Below, piece by piece: positions 10,385-18,856 of a stretch of 64,000 nt of DNA. The stretch's first letter is position 1. Every line of letters starts with the position of its first letter. The stretch covers positions 992,001-1,056,000 of the forward strand of contig CP060755.1 in NCBI GenBank assembly GCA_023205875.1. Direction: 5' to 3'. The stretch is from Chloropicon primus (Eukaryota > Chlorophyta > Chloropicophyceae > Chloropicales > Chloropicaceae). The position numbers and the translations under genes are program-made. Below the pieces are notes generated by a model. That model saw only the letters and a program-made list of their open reading frames with translations. It was not told where the DNA came from and made no database searches.

Positions 10385-10994
10385 ATGAGTCATGACATGC
10401 TGTTGAGGAATAAGGCGTGGAGGATCGTGGTGAATGCGAGCAAGCGTTCGCCGACTTTCTTCTTCGCCTTCACGGCGACGTGCACGGCGGGGTGCTATTA
10501 CTTGGCCACTGCTGTGCAAGGGGGCACGAACCCATCGGACAAGAAGGCCCTCTTCATCGCGGAGGAGAAGCTGAATAGGGATGCGGGTCTCCACGCCCAG
10601 GTTCTCGCAAAAGCCAACAAGGAAAGGCTGGGGTGAGTTCGAGCATTCCGAACCCCAGATCATCTCAGATCATTTCGAGGATGACGTGTCTCCCTCCTCG
10701 TCCAAACGTACTGACGAAACGTTTGCACCTCCTCCTCTTCTTCACCTCTGTCCCTGCAACCACAGGGTTCTTCTGGAAGAAGCGAGGTCAAACAAGGGTG
10801 ACAACAAGCGGTATAAAGCGGCACTCAAGTAAGTTCTGGCAAGCACATCGCCTCATCCGACCTCCTGCGTTACACTTCAGTGTGGCTGACCTTGGTCTCT
10901 CTCTCTCTCTCTGCCTGTTTATGATGTCTCCAGTGGGGAGTCTTTGGGCACGCACACGACGGGGACGACGATGGGAGCAAAGGCTGTGGAATAA
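10385..10994 (+). CDS. Small single-pass membrane protein, three exons
   Basis: Spliced model: exon 1 10385-10632, intron 133 bases (GTGAGT to CACAG), exon 2 10766-10828, intron 105 bases (GTAAGT to TCCAG), exon 3 10934-10994. It gives 123 residues. An apparent TAA stop at 10830-10832 lies inside the second donor site (AA|GTAAGT), so it is intronic. The protein has a basic N-terminus, one hydrophobic span (FFFAFTATCTAGCYYLATAV, about residues 24-43), then a charged helical region and a small Thr-rich tail. I do not recognise the family. The basic start plus a single span would fit a mitochondrial or other organelle membrane protein, but that is a guess. Confidence 0.6.
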
Positions 10995-11317
10995 CGACGA
11001 GGCCGGACGTTCCCTTGCAGCGAAATGTACCATAAAGAAACCTCTAAAGTGTGCGCGTGAGTGTGCACATTGTGTTCAGCAACTCCACCGCTGCGTAATG
11101 AAGCCATCTGTAACTTATTCACTCGTTGTTTCTGACGACTTCACAAAGCACTTTGGACACAACCACGGCGGAACACCGTTATCATCATCAACGTCATCAA
11201 CTGCTGTTCTGTTTGCTGTTCTGTTTGCTGGTAGTGGTGGCCCCAGGACGGGCGCCCTGCTGGCAGTCACAGTGAGCGGAAGGAGCATCGAGAACACACA
11301 AAAGCACTAGGATCGGG
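10995..11317. other. Convergent 3' flanks, no gene seen
   Basis: Between the end of the three-exon membrane-protein gene and the stop of the next minus-strand gene. No coding pattern, hairpin terminator or RNA gene is evident; probably 3' UTR sequence of both genes. Confidence 0.4.
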
Positions 11318-11704
11318 CTACAGCTTTACAGCTCTTTTGAAGTTGGATCGGAAGCTCGCACTGACAGCGAAAGCGAGAGGCCACAGGGCTGTAAGGACCG
11401 CCTTGGTTGGAAAGTTATTGTTGTAGCTCGTGTTCCGGTACCCTGAGGCGAACCTCGCGCCCCCGAACGCGTACGCGATGAAGAGAGTCACGGGGTTTAG
11501 GAACCAGCCCACGACAGGCAGGCCCATGGTCGTGGTGGCCCTCGACCTCTGTCTCTGGACTCCGAGCGAGCAGCCCCGACTTCCCGACGCAGTCCGATTC
11601 CCGTGGCCGACAACCGCACCCCGCGGAAGGGACCGGGCACCCCTCCTCCCTCGCGTCGCGACGCCTCCGCTCAATCCCACCCGTCCCGCCTCGCTGATCA
11701 TCAT
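11318..11704 (-). CDS. Small plastid-type membrane protein (hypothetical)
   Basis: Predicted 128 residues from the double Met at 11704/11701. An upstream start at 11863 would leave only 18 bases to the AP-4 mu stop. The first 60 residues are Arg-, Ser- and Gly-rich and poor in acidic residues, like a chloroplast transit peptide. The mature part has two hydrophobic segments, PVVGWFLNPVTLFIAYAFGG and TKAVLTALWPLAFAVSASF, separated by a short Tyr/Asn-rich loop, and ends SNFKRAVKL. This resembles small thylakoid or envelope proteins shared by plants and cyanobacteria, but I cannot name a family. Location is inferred. Confidence 0.55.
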   Translation of the reverse strand: MMISEAGRVGLSGGVATRGRRGARSLPRGAVVGHGNRTASGSRGCSLGVQRQRSRATTTMGLPVVGWFLNPVTLFIAYAFGGARFASGYRNTSYNNNFPTKAVLTALWPLAFAVSASFRSNFKRAVKL

Positions 11705-11881
11705 CCTCTCCTCTCCTCCTCTTATCTTGTCCTTATCCGATGCCGAGGCTACCTCTCCCCTCTTCTCGTAGCCGTGGTTTGTGAGCAGAGACAAGAGCCC
11801 ATGATGGGGATGGTTGGAGAAAACGTTTGTATTACAGCGAAATTCTATCGGGGACCTGGCCAAGCGTCCTTGACAAGCCCA

Positions 11882-13255
11882 CTACATTCTGCAGATGTAA
11901 GAGCTGCTCTCTGTCATGTACCTGATCCACCTCGCGGGGTTCTGGCCCTTCTCGGTGCTCTGATTCAGAATCTGCAAGTACTTGACCTGCAGCCTGGAGG
12001 AGTTGAAGAGCGGAAGGTTGAACTGCAAGCTGACCGGCCCGAACTCCTTCTTGACGCTCACGCTGCTCTGGCTGTTGAGGGATATCCTCGCGACTACGAT
12101 ATGCTCGCTCCCACCCTGGACCTTCTTCAGCGTCCAGTTAATCTTCTTCTCCTTTTCCAGGAAGGTGCCGGGGGGCGTCGCGGCTTGGGCCTGCTTTCCG
12201 GACCTGTCACCGGGCTGGTTCGAGGAAGGGAAGCTAATACTAATCGTGCTCTTCGGCACGGGCATGGAAATACTAAGAGCCGGGGCTACGATCCTCTGAG
12301 CGAACTCCGCCCTTATCTTCATCACCAGCTCTACCTTGAAGGGTCCGGAGTCGTTCAGGGACGTCGTCACCCTGAAGGGCGGCCTAATCTCCCTCGTCGT
12401 ACGGTAGTTCATCAATGCAAACTCTCCCTGGCTCGGGTTGAGCGTGATCGTCCTGTCGATATCGAAATTGTCGAGGTTGCAGTGCTCATAAAAGTTGCAG
12501 TCGTCAAGCAAGACTCCGTAGTTGCTACCGTAGGAGTTGTACCCGTCGTTCCTCCCGGCGATCTGCAGGTCCTCGTTTAAAGCAACCTTGACGAGGGGCC
12601 TGCCACTGAGGTAGCTCTTTACCTGGATGGATCCGTCGATAGCCGAGTTCTGCACGTAACCAGACGAGTTGAAGGTGATACTCAGCTTCTCCACGATGTC
12701 CACAAAGATTTCCCCCTTCTTCCCGGAAGTGTCCCGAGACAGGACGGACTTTGAGATCACTGGAGCCTTTCCTTCCCTCTTGGCCAAAAGATTAGACGAC
12801 TTCATTGGAAGCTGCTCGGGGAGGATCGGTCTGTTCAGTATGTACCTCTTCAGCACGTCCGTCGCAGTGTTCTGCGGAACACCGTAATCAACGATCTCGT
12901 CCAGGAGCTCGTACAGGAGGACGAAGTTTTGCCTGATCGACTCCTCGTTCAGAACCCCGCAATAGTCCTTGATGATATTCGCCACGCGAGACAGGAACTC
13001 CAGAACGAGGGCTGGAGACACGTTCTTCCTCGAGGTCGCGAGGAGGTACACCCCGCCTATCTTGATGTAAAGGTACTGCACCCCGTCCACGTAAAACACG
13101 GGGGGAGCCTCCTCCTCCGCGTTCGCCCCGTCCCAACGGTTCGCCTTCGTATAAAAGACCTCCGACGTTGTCTTCACCTTGTGGACGTCACCCGTGAAGT
13201 CCCTCGATATGATCGTGTCGCCGCGAAGCGACATGATCAGAAATTGTGATATCAT
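11882..13255 (-). CDS. AP4M1: AP-4 complex mu subunit
   Basis: Medium (mu) chain of the AP-4 adaptor, which selects cargo by Tyr-based signals at the trans-Golgi network. The 457-residue length matches the family. The N-terminal longin-like half has MISQFLIMSLRGDTIISRDF and the AP-4-like block VNVSPALVLEFL-type (here NVSPALVLEFLSRVANIIKD), then LLYELLDEIVDYG and a hinge. The C-terminal mu homology domain begins near residue 190 (GEIFVDIVEKLSITFNSSG) and includes ISISFPSS and WTLKKVQGGSEH. EEAPPVFYVDG near residue 45 favours AP-4 over AP-1 or AP-2. The start at 13255 aligns to the conserved MISQF. Confidence 0.88.
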   Translation of the reverse strand: MISQFLIMSLRGDTIISRDFTGDVHKVKTTSEVFYTKANRWDGANAEEEAPPVFYVDGVQYLYIKIGGVYLLATSRKNVSPALVLEFLSRVANIIKDYCGVLNEESIRQNFVLLYELLDEIVDYGVPQNTATDVLKRYILNRPILPEQLPMKSSNLLAKREGKAPVISKSVLSRDTSGKKGEIFVDIVEKLSITFNSSGYVQNSAIDGSIQVKSYLSGRPLVKVALNEDLQIAGRNDGYNSYGSNYGVLLDDCNFYEHCNLDNFDIDRTITLNPSQGEFALMNYRTTREIRPPFRVTTSLNDSGPFKVELVMKIRAEFAQRIVAPALSISMPVPKSTISISFPSSNQPGDRSGKQAQAATPPGTFLEKEKKINWTLKKVQGGSEHIVVARISLNSQSSVSVKKEFGPVSLQFNLPLFNSSRLQVKYLQILNQSTEKGQNPARWIRYMTESSSYICRM

Positions 13256-13339
13256 GGCGGCCAGTCTCTTCCTGAGCCTCTCTTTCACCCCTTCCCCTGC
13301 TTGTCGCTCGTCCCTTCCCTTCGCTTCCCTGCGCCCGAG

Positions 13340-13537
13340 TTACTTGTCCTTCCTGCTGCTCGTGGAAGACTTTCCCTTCTTCAAACCGTTTATGAGCAAA
13401 GCGATGAGCTTGTGCGCGACGACGACCGTGGGAAGGAAGAGCAGGACAGTGGCGAGCGCAATCTTCACCTCCAACAGCGACAAGTGCGGTGGAAGCCACT
13501 GGTTACTGTGCAGCCACTCCTCCAAAGGCTGCGACAT
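13340..13537 (-). CDS. 65-residue tail-anchored-type membrane protein
   Basis: Short frame beginning MSQPLEEWLHSNQWLPPHLS. It has one strong hydrophobic helix, LEVKIALATVLLFLPTVVVA (residues 21-40), followed by a Lys-, Ser- and Arg-rich tail ending RKDK, which could act as a dilysine-like ER retrieval signal. Third positions are GC-biased and the frame ends cleanly, so it looks real, but no family is recognised. It lies between AP-4 mu and the tetraspan gene on the same strand. Confidence 0.5.
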   Translation of the reverse strand: MSQPLEEWLHSNQWLPPHLSLLEVKIALATVLLFLPTVVVAHKLIALLINGLKKGKSSTSSRKDK

Positions 13538-13774
13538 CGACGACGACGATTGCTCTCTGTTTTGAGGAACGATTGGTTCGCCTTCTCGACATGAAACCCT
13601 GCTCTTCTCCTGTCGAAAAAAAAAAGTGAGAGGCAAGAGCCGAGGCCCTTGGAAGGGGGAAGCCTTGCTGGTGAAGGAATGCATGTAAACTTTGTTCGTG
13701 TGGATCACACGCGGGATTGTCATTTTTATTTTTCGTCTTCTCGCTCCTGCTTGCCATGCTCCGTCGCGTCGCGC

Positions 13775-15209
13775 TCACGGCTCGGCGTCATCGCCCGCTG
13801 GGTTGGCTTGCATCATCTCGACGTCCTTGTTGTCCTCCGTGGACTCGAACCCAAACTCGACGTCGTCAGATCTCGACTTTGCGTGAGCGGTGAACGTGCA
13901 GCAGAGGAAGGGGAGCATGACGAGGGACCAGCCAGCCGCGCCGATGAAAATCCAGGCGGACCAGCCCCAGTACTGGTGGAGGTCGTACGGGATCGGCTCG
14001 TCCACAAACATGTAACTGACGTTCAGCACCTGCTTGGAGTTGCTGTTGGCTATGCGAGCGGTGAGAATGAAGTAGCATATCACGCCGCCGAGGCCGCAGA
14101 GAACTTGCAGGACAGCAAAGATCGTCCCGGACACGATGTTGCTGTACGAGCAGCTGCCGACCGAAACGGCCAGGGTCCCGAAAAAGATGAAACAAGCGAG
14201 GGCTCCCAGTATGCCGTAACCCACCACAAAACCCCTTTTGTTTCCAACAAGAGAGAGACGGAGAGAGACAGAGAGAGTGTGTGTATGCGTGTGGTCAGCA
14301 AAGTGCTTCAACGACGTTCTCTTCGCCGGGATGAAAGCTTACCTGAGGCTCTGGAAGACGTAGTAGCTGCTCCCCCCGTACGGAAAAGGCACAAAGGAGA
14401 AGAATTTGCCAGGTTGATCATCCTTGTACACCCCCACTGCGTTCGTGCACCCGGAGGATACCGGGAAATCTTTCAGGGCCGAGGTCACCAGCACGTTCAC
14501 CGTGGCTCTCTGCAGGGCGTCCTGGTAAGACGCGGTGTCCTTGACGTCCTGGGGGATCATGTCAGGGGTCAGCTCCCCGTCCGCCAGCTCGTCCACGAAC
14601 TTTTGGGCGGCTTCCGGATCCCCTGCCGTCGAATTATCCGACCTGCTCACATCCGGGGCGTTCGTCGCGAGGAGGTCCTTCAGCTCCTCCTTGAAAACGC
14701 CGGGCCCGTCCTGCTCCAGGAGTTCCTGCTCCAGCTGCTTGTTGAACGTCGCCGAGGTTCCGTCCGCGCCGAACAAGTTCTCCGCCACAATACCGCTCAG
14801 GTGCCTCGTCAGGTCGTCCACAGTCTCGTCCTCCGGGACATCCGTGTAGCACACCGACCACAGGCCCGCGTTGTTGATGCCCAGGAGCCCATTGGGGCTC
14901 GCGTCTGTGGAGCAAAAAGTCAAAACGTCAGCCCAGGGCGAAGCTTGAAACACCGCGGAGCGTCGGGGGAGGGGGAGGGAAGAATCGCGCACGGACCGGG
15001 GAAACAGAAGGCTCGGACGGGGGGAAGCCCAGGAATCCACTCGCGCGGTACTCACTTATCCAGTGCGTCGTGCCCACCGCCACACCCGCAGCTGCCAGAG
15101 CGATGAGCAACTGCACGGCATTCCAGGCAACCAGACGATAGTAGTGCCGCCTCGCTCGAGAGGAGCCCGTCTGCTCCTGGAATTCTGACTCGTCCATCTC
15201 ATGCATCAT
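13775..15209 (-). CDS. Claudin-like four-span membrane protein, three exons
   Basis: Exon 1 15209-15056, intron 151 bases; exon 2 14904-14343, intron 108 bases; exon 3 14234-13775. All junctions are GT-AG and in frame, giving 391 residues. Topology: a short cytosolic N-terminus, span 1 (AVQLLIALAAAGVAVG, residues ~32-47), a large non-cytosolic loop of ~190 residues, spans 2-4 in exon 3 (YGILGALACFIFFGTLAVSV, FAVLQVLCGLGGVICYFIL, AWIFIGAAGWSLVMLPFLCC), and an acidic C-tail. The loop starts with NNAGLWSVC and has a later Cys in SSGCTNAV, similar to the claudin/PMP22 GLW-C-C signature. The loop is far longer than in animal claudins (about 50 residues), so homology is uncertain. Confidence 0.65.
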
Positions 15210-15589
15210 CGCGTCTTTCCGTACCCTCGCAAGCCCGCTCGCAAAGCCCAGTCAAAGCGCACCAAGGTTATCGTCGCTCCCGTCCGAGACAGAGCGCGCC
15301 TTCTGCCCTAGATGATGCAAACATTAAAAAAATCTTAGCCTCGTCCAAAGACAAGGGGAGAGAGAGCGAGAGCGAAGAGGTTGGTGGTGAACAGAACGAA
15401 CGAAGCGAGCATTACGACTGGGCCGGGACGTTAGGTCTGCGCTCGACGGAGAGTTTCCTGAGTCGTCTTGCCGTCCTTCGCATTGTTTCGCTTGGCGTCG
15501 TCTCTCGTACAGTAACGTTTGTAACGCTCGTGTCGTCCTCACCACCGGGCGAAGAGGGAGAGACGCGGGGAAGTCCACGTTGTTGCGGG
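15210..15589. other. Divergent promoter region (tetraspan / FAD monooxygenase)
   Basis: About 380 bases between divergent starts. A plus-strand Met at 15530 opens the FAD enzyme frame earlier and would add 20 residues, but the Met at 15590 sits better with the flavoprotein fold. Nothing else is recognised. Confidence 0.4.
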
Positions 15590-17002
15590 ATGGCGGGAAA
15601 AACGATGCGCGTTGGGATAAGCGGTGGCGGTCCGGCTGGGCTGACGCTTGCAGCGATCTTGAGCAGGGAGGCGAGCGAGGGCGCCTTCAAGGTCACGGTG
15701 TTCGAGCGGGGGGAGGAGGATCGCGACCAGGGGAGCGGATGGGACATGAACCAGGCCGCCAAGGACGCGCTGTCGAGGGCGGGCGTCGATCCGGCGAGCG
15801 TGCAGAGAGCCGGGAGCGACACGATGAGAATTTTCAAGGTCGCGGAGAGCGGGCAGCAGGAGCTGACGGCCTGCTTACGTATGCCCGGCGTGCTGAGCAG
15901 GTTGGGCTTGCGGAAGGAGATGATTGGCCTGAACGAGTTGGGGCAGGAGACCGAGAGGACGAAGATCATCTCGTACCTTCTCGGCCAGCTCGGCGAGGAC
16001 GTCGTCGTCAAGCACGAGTGTCCGGTGACGGGCGCCCGCCGCGTGACAGGCCAAGGCGTGGAGGTGCTGGGTCGGAACGGCGCTTCCCTTGGAATCTTTG
16101 ACGCCGTTGTGGACGCCTCGGGAACCGCGTCGGCGCTGAGGCGCTGCCGTTACCAGCCCGAGGCGGACGCCTTCTACACGGGGACCGTTTTCTTACAGGG
16201 CGAGGTGGACTCCCCGGAGAAGGAGTGGGACGCCAAAATCGTGCAGAGGCTCGGCGAGGGAACGTACGGTTTCTGCGGTCCCAGCGAGGACGGGAAGGGG
16301 GTCGTCGACGGCTGGGCGCAGAGGTACGGGGCCCTCAAGGAGGATCAGATGACCAACGTCACCGTCAGACTCGGGGCCAAAGATTTTCACGAGTTGAGTC
16401 GAGCTGTGGGACTGGAAGGGGTCCACGGCATCAGTCACGAAAAGAGCCACGTCGCATCAGTTCGAAAATTCCTGGCGAAGAAGTTCTCTCACGGCGCGTG
16501 GGATCAGGCTCACCTCGGCCTTTTCGCTTCCATAAAGGGGGTGAGGTTTCTGCCCATCTTCATGCACCCGCTCGCGGAGGTCGCCAGAGCGAATGTGGTG
16601 CCAGGGAGCGACTCCCTTCCCTTGGTGGGAATCGGGGACGCCCTCCACGCCCTCCCCCCTTGGAGCGGCACCTCGGGAAACTTTGCGCTGAGCGACGCCA
16701 GCGATCTGGCGACCGCGCTTCTCGAGGAGCAAAAGAAGGCCTCCTGGTCCATCGCATCGACGTTGAGAGCGAAGGAGAACGAGTTCCTGGACCGAGCTGA
16801 CGGCCCTCGGCAGCGCTGCATCGATTCGAACAAGTACACGGTGGAGCACTCCGCAACGACACCAATCGCGGACTTTGATTTTATCAGCTCTCACATCTTG
16901 GGAGGAAAGAAGTGGTACCAGTCCGTCGAAGGCTTTTTTGTCACGGCATTTATCAGGGGCCTCACAGCCCTCAACTGGTGGGATAACTATGGCCTCCGCT
17001 GA
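15590..17002 (+). CDS. FAD-dependent monooxygenase (PHBH-fold, TetX/kynurenine-hydroxylase-like)
   Basis: Predicted 470-residue class A flavoprotein hydroxylase. FAD motifs: the dinucleotide fold MRVGISGGGPAGLTLA at residues 6-21, an acidic strand end in VFERGEE, VVDASGTASALRR near residue 180, and the distal FAD motif GIGDALHALPPWSGTSGNF near 350. An Arg- and Asn-rich helix typical of TetX-like enzymes lies between them. Substrate unknown; possibilities include aromatic compounds or a lipid precursor. No clear signal peptide. The start at 15590 leaves five residues before the first beta strand. Confidence 0.8.
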   Translation: MAGKTMRVGISGGGPAGLTLAAILSREASEGAFKVTVFERGEEDRDQGSGWDMNQAAKDALSRAGVDPASVQRAGSDTMRIFKVAESGQQELTACLRMPGVLSRLGLRKEMIGLNELGQETERTKIISYLLGQLGEDVVVKHECPVTGARRVTGQGVEVLGRNGASLGIFDAVVDASGTASALRRCRYQPEADAFYTGTVFLQGEVDSPEKEWDAKIVQRLGEGTYGFCGPSEDGKGVVDGWAQRYGALKEDQMTNVTVRLGAKDFHELSRAVGLEGVHGISHEKSHVASVRKFLAKKFSHGAWDQAHLGLFASIKGVRFLPIFMHPLAEVARANVVPGSDSLPLVGIGDALHALPPWSGTSGNFALSDASDLATALLEEQKKASWSIASTLRAKENEFLDRADGPRQRCIDSNKYTVEHSATTPIADFDFISSHILGGKKWYQSVEGFFVTAFIRGLTALNWWDNYGLR

Positions 17003-17292
17003 ATCTTTTGCCGAGGAGCATAGCCTGGCTCCGGCTAAACCTTGCAAAACAAGGGTCTCAAGCCCCTTTCTTTGTCTTCCGTCGCCGTTACCCTGCTTTT
17101 TTCGGTTACCTGCCTGGCATGACTTGCCTCCTCTCTGCCAGGACCTTGGGCCTTTGCTCGGGGGGAGGGAGAGAGAGGCCATAAGGTCGTGGTGGTGAGT
17201 GCGTCAGGAGGAGGAGGGGGCAAGCTGGAGCGGCTCGAAGAAGGGCACGCATCGCGAGTGACGAGTGCGGGACCACCGTTCTTTGCTCTCGG

Positions 17293-18402
17293 ATGGCAGT
17301 CAACCGAGACGACACAACAATGAAGGAGGAATATCTTTGCCTCGGCTTGATGAGTGGAACCTCGTTGGATGGCGTCGACCTCTGCCTCGCTCGTTTCAGG
17401 CCTGGATCGTGGGAGGACTTTGAGATCGTCGAGGCGGAGACGAGGGGCTACCCCGATTCTTGGCGAGCGCGCCTCAAGGGAGCTTTTGAGGCCAGTGGTG
17501 GCGACTCCGAGGAGCTCGTCCAGTTGCACGAGGATTACGGGACCTATCTTGGAAAGCTCGTCAAAAGCTTCCTGAGCGACAGGGGTGTCGATGGGGTGGA
17601 CCTGATTGCCTCTCACGGGCACACGGTGCACCACCGGCCCGACCTTGGTCTGACGCGACAAGTGGGTAGCGGGAAAGCGATCTGCGAGGAGACTGGGGTC
17701 ACGGTGGTGTCCAATTTCAGGGAGCAGGACGTCAAGTTGGGGGGGCAGGGGGCTCCCCTCGTCCCGATTGGCGACGAGCTCCTGTTCAAGGGCTACGAGG
17801 TGTGCTTGAACCTCGGGGGCATTGCTAACCTTTCGTTCTCGTCCGAAGGCAAGAGACTGGCGTTCGACATTGTCCCTGTGAATCTGGTCCTCAACCACTA
17901 CGCCGTCTCCAAGCTCGGCCTTCCCTACGACGACGGTGGCAGCACGGCGAGAGAGGGCGACCTCGTCCCAGCTCTGCTGGACGTGCTGAACGCCCTCGAG
18001 TTTTATGACAAGGCCTTGGGACCGAAATCGTTGGGATACGAGTTTGTGGTGGACACGATCTTCCCGCTCCTCGAGAACTCCGGGGTGTCGAGCACGGCGG
18101 ACGTCCTGCGCACGTTCACGGAGCACGCGGCTTGCCAGATTGCGAAGACGCTCAAGGGCACGGGAAAGTCCAGGGTGCTCGTTACGGGCGGCGGGGCTTA
18201 CAACACCTTCCTCGTGGAGCGGATCAGGACCTTGAGTGGTTTCGACGAGGTCTGCGTTCCTGACCCCGAGATTGTCGAGTTCAAGGAGGCCCTCATCTTT
18301 GGCCTCTTGGGCGTCCTCAGGCTCGAGGGGATCAACAACTGCCTGTCCAGCGTCACGGGAGCGCAGAGAGACCACTGCAGCGGCGACTTGCACCAAAAAT
18401 GA
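17293..18402 (+). CDS. anmK: Anhydro-N-acetylmuramic acid kinase (AnmK)
   Basis: In bacteria this ATP-dependent sugar kinase opens and phosphorylates 1,6-anhydro-MurNAc to MurNAc-6-phosphate during peptidoglycan recycling. The 369-residue protein has the family start LGLMSGTSLDGVDLCLARF, then HGHTVHHRP, NFREQDVKLGGQGAPLVP, NLGGIANLS, the catalytic Asp in AFDIVPVNLVLNHYA, LVTGGGAYN and a final FKEALIFGLLG. The FDIxPVNxVLNHYA form is, from memory, that of Bacteroidetes AnmK rather than the proteobacterial FDTGPGN form, which points to transfer. No MurQ etherase or other recycling gene is seen in the window. The second Met at 17320 is an alternative start. Confidence 0.9.
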   Translation: MAVNRDDTTMKEEYLCLGLMSGTSLDGVDLCLARFRPGSWEDFEIVEAETRGYPDSWRARLKGAFEASGGDSEELVQLHEDYGTYLGKLVKSFLSDRGVDGVDLIASHGHTVHHRPDLGLTRQVGSGKAICEETGVTVVSNFREQDVKLGGQGAPLVPIGDELLFKGYEVCLNLGGIANLSFSSEGKRLAFDIVPVNLVLNHYAVSKLGLPYDDGGSTAREGDLVPALLDVLNALEFYDKALGPKSLGYEFVVDTIFPLLENSGVSSTADVLRTFTEHAACQIAKTLKGTGKSRVLVTGGGAYNTFLVERIRTLSGFDEVCVPDPEIVEFKEALIFGLLGVLRLEGINNCLSSVTGAQRDHCSGDLHQK

Positions 18403-18471
18403 GCGCTTGCCTTCAAAACAGCCGAGACCCGTGTTGCCAGTTGTTATATAGAGATAGATTATGGCTCCGTC

Positions 18472-18804
18472 TTACTCGAGAAGCTCCGCCCCGCTCTGCT
18501 CCTCTTCTTCTTCAGAAGGGACGGCGGCTTTTGCTTTGCCCGTTCCCGTTCCCTTCTTCATGGCCCGGAGTCTGAGCCTGATCGGACCCTTGAAACCCCT
18601 CGGGTCGTCGACCACCTTGCCCTTCTGTAGGATCTCCAGTCGACCCTCCTCGACCAGGTCTCGCGCGACTCGCCGCGTCAACTCCATCAGCGGCCTCCAG
18701 TTCCGAGGCCGAACCCTCCTGGGTATCTCCGACGGTCAGCACGTCTTCCTCAACCCCCTCTCCTCCAACACCTCCACCATCGCCTCCCGGATCAACGACT
18801 CCAT
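18472..18804 (-). CDS. DUF3253 protein with in-frame TGA: candidate selenoprotein
   Basis: The frame from ATG 18804 reads 22 residues (starting MESLIREAMVEVLEERG), meets TGA at 18738-18736, and continues without another stop to TAA at 18472, 110 residues in all. The whole span aligns to the bacterial DUF3253 family: helix, then LRKTC-U-PSEIPRR (family: GKTICPSEVAR), then RNWRPLMELTRRVARDL, EGRLEILQKGKVVDDP and FKGPIRLRLR. The TGA falls exactly where the family has its conserved Cys, so reading it as selenocysteine at residue 23 is the simplest explanation. The function of DUF3253 is unknown; it looks like a small winged-helix. I could not draw a convincing SECIS in the downstream 200-300 bases. 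The tail is acidic. The stop is 69 bases from the convergent AnmK stop. Confidence 0.7.
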
Positions 18805-18856
18805 CCAGAGAACTTTTGGATAAGAGTGAGATCACCCCATCGTCATCGTCATCGCC

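Noticed and set aside
10830-10832. TAA as the end of the small membrane protein gene
   Set aside because: It lies within a consensus GTAAGT donor, and a matching acceptor and in-frame terminal exon follow.
18240-18471. SECIS element for the DUF3253 gene
   Set aside because: I checked for an ATGA/GTGA, apical AA and GA arrangement; the pairs I found (for example GTGA near 18356 with TGAT near 18331) are too close for the required stem. No element is claimed.
18472-18687. DUF3253 gene starting at the internal Met after the TGA (71 residues)
   Set aside because: The family alignment continues upstream through the TGA to residue 1 at 18804, so a start after it would discard conserved sequence.
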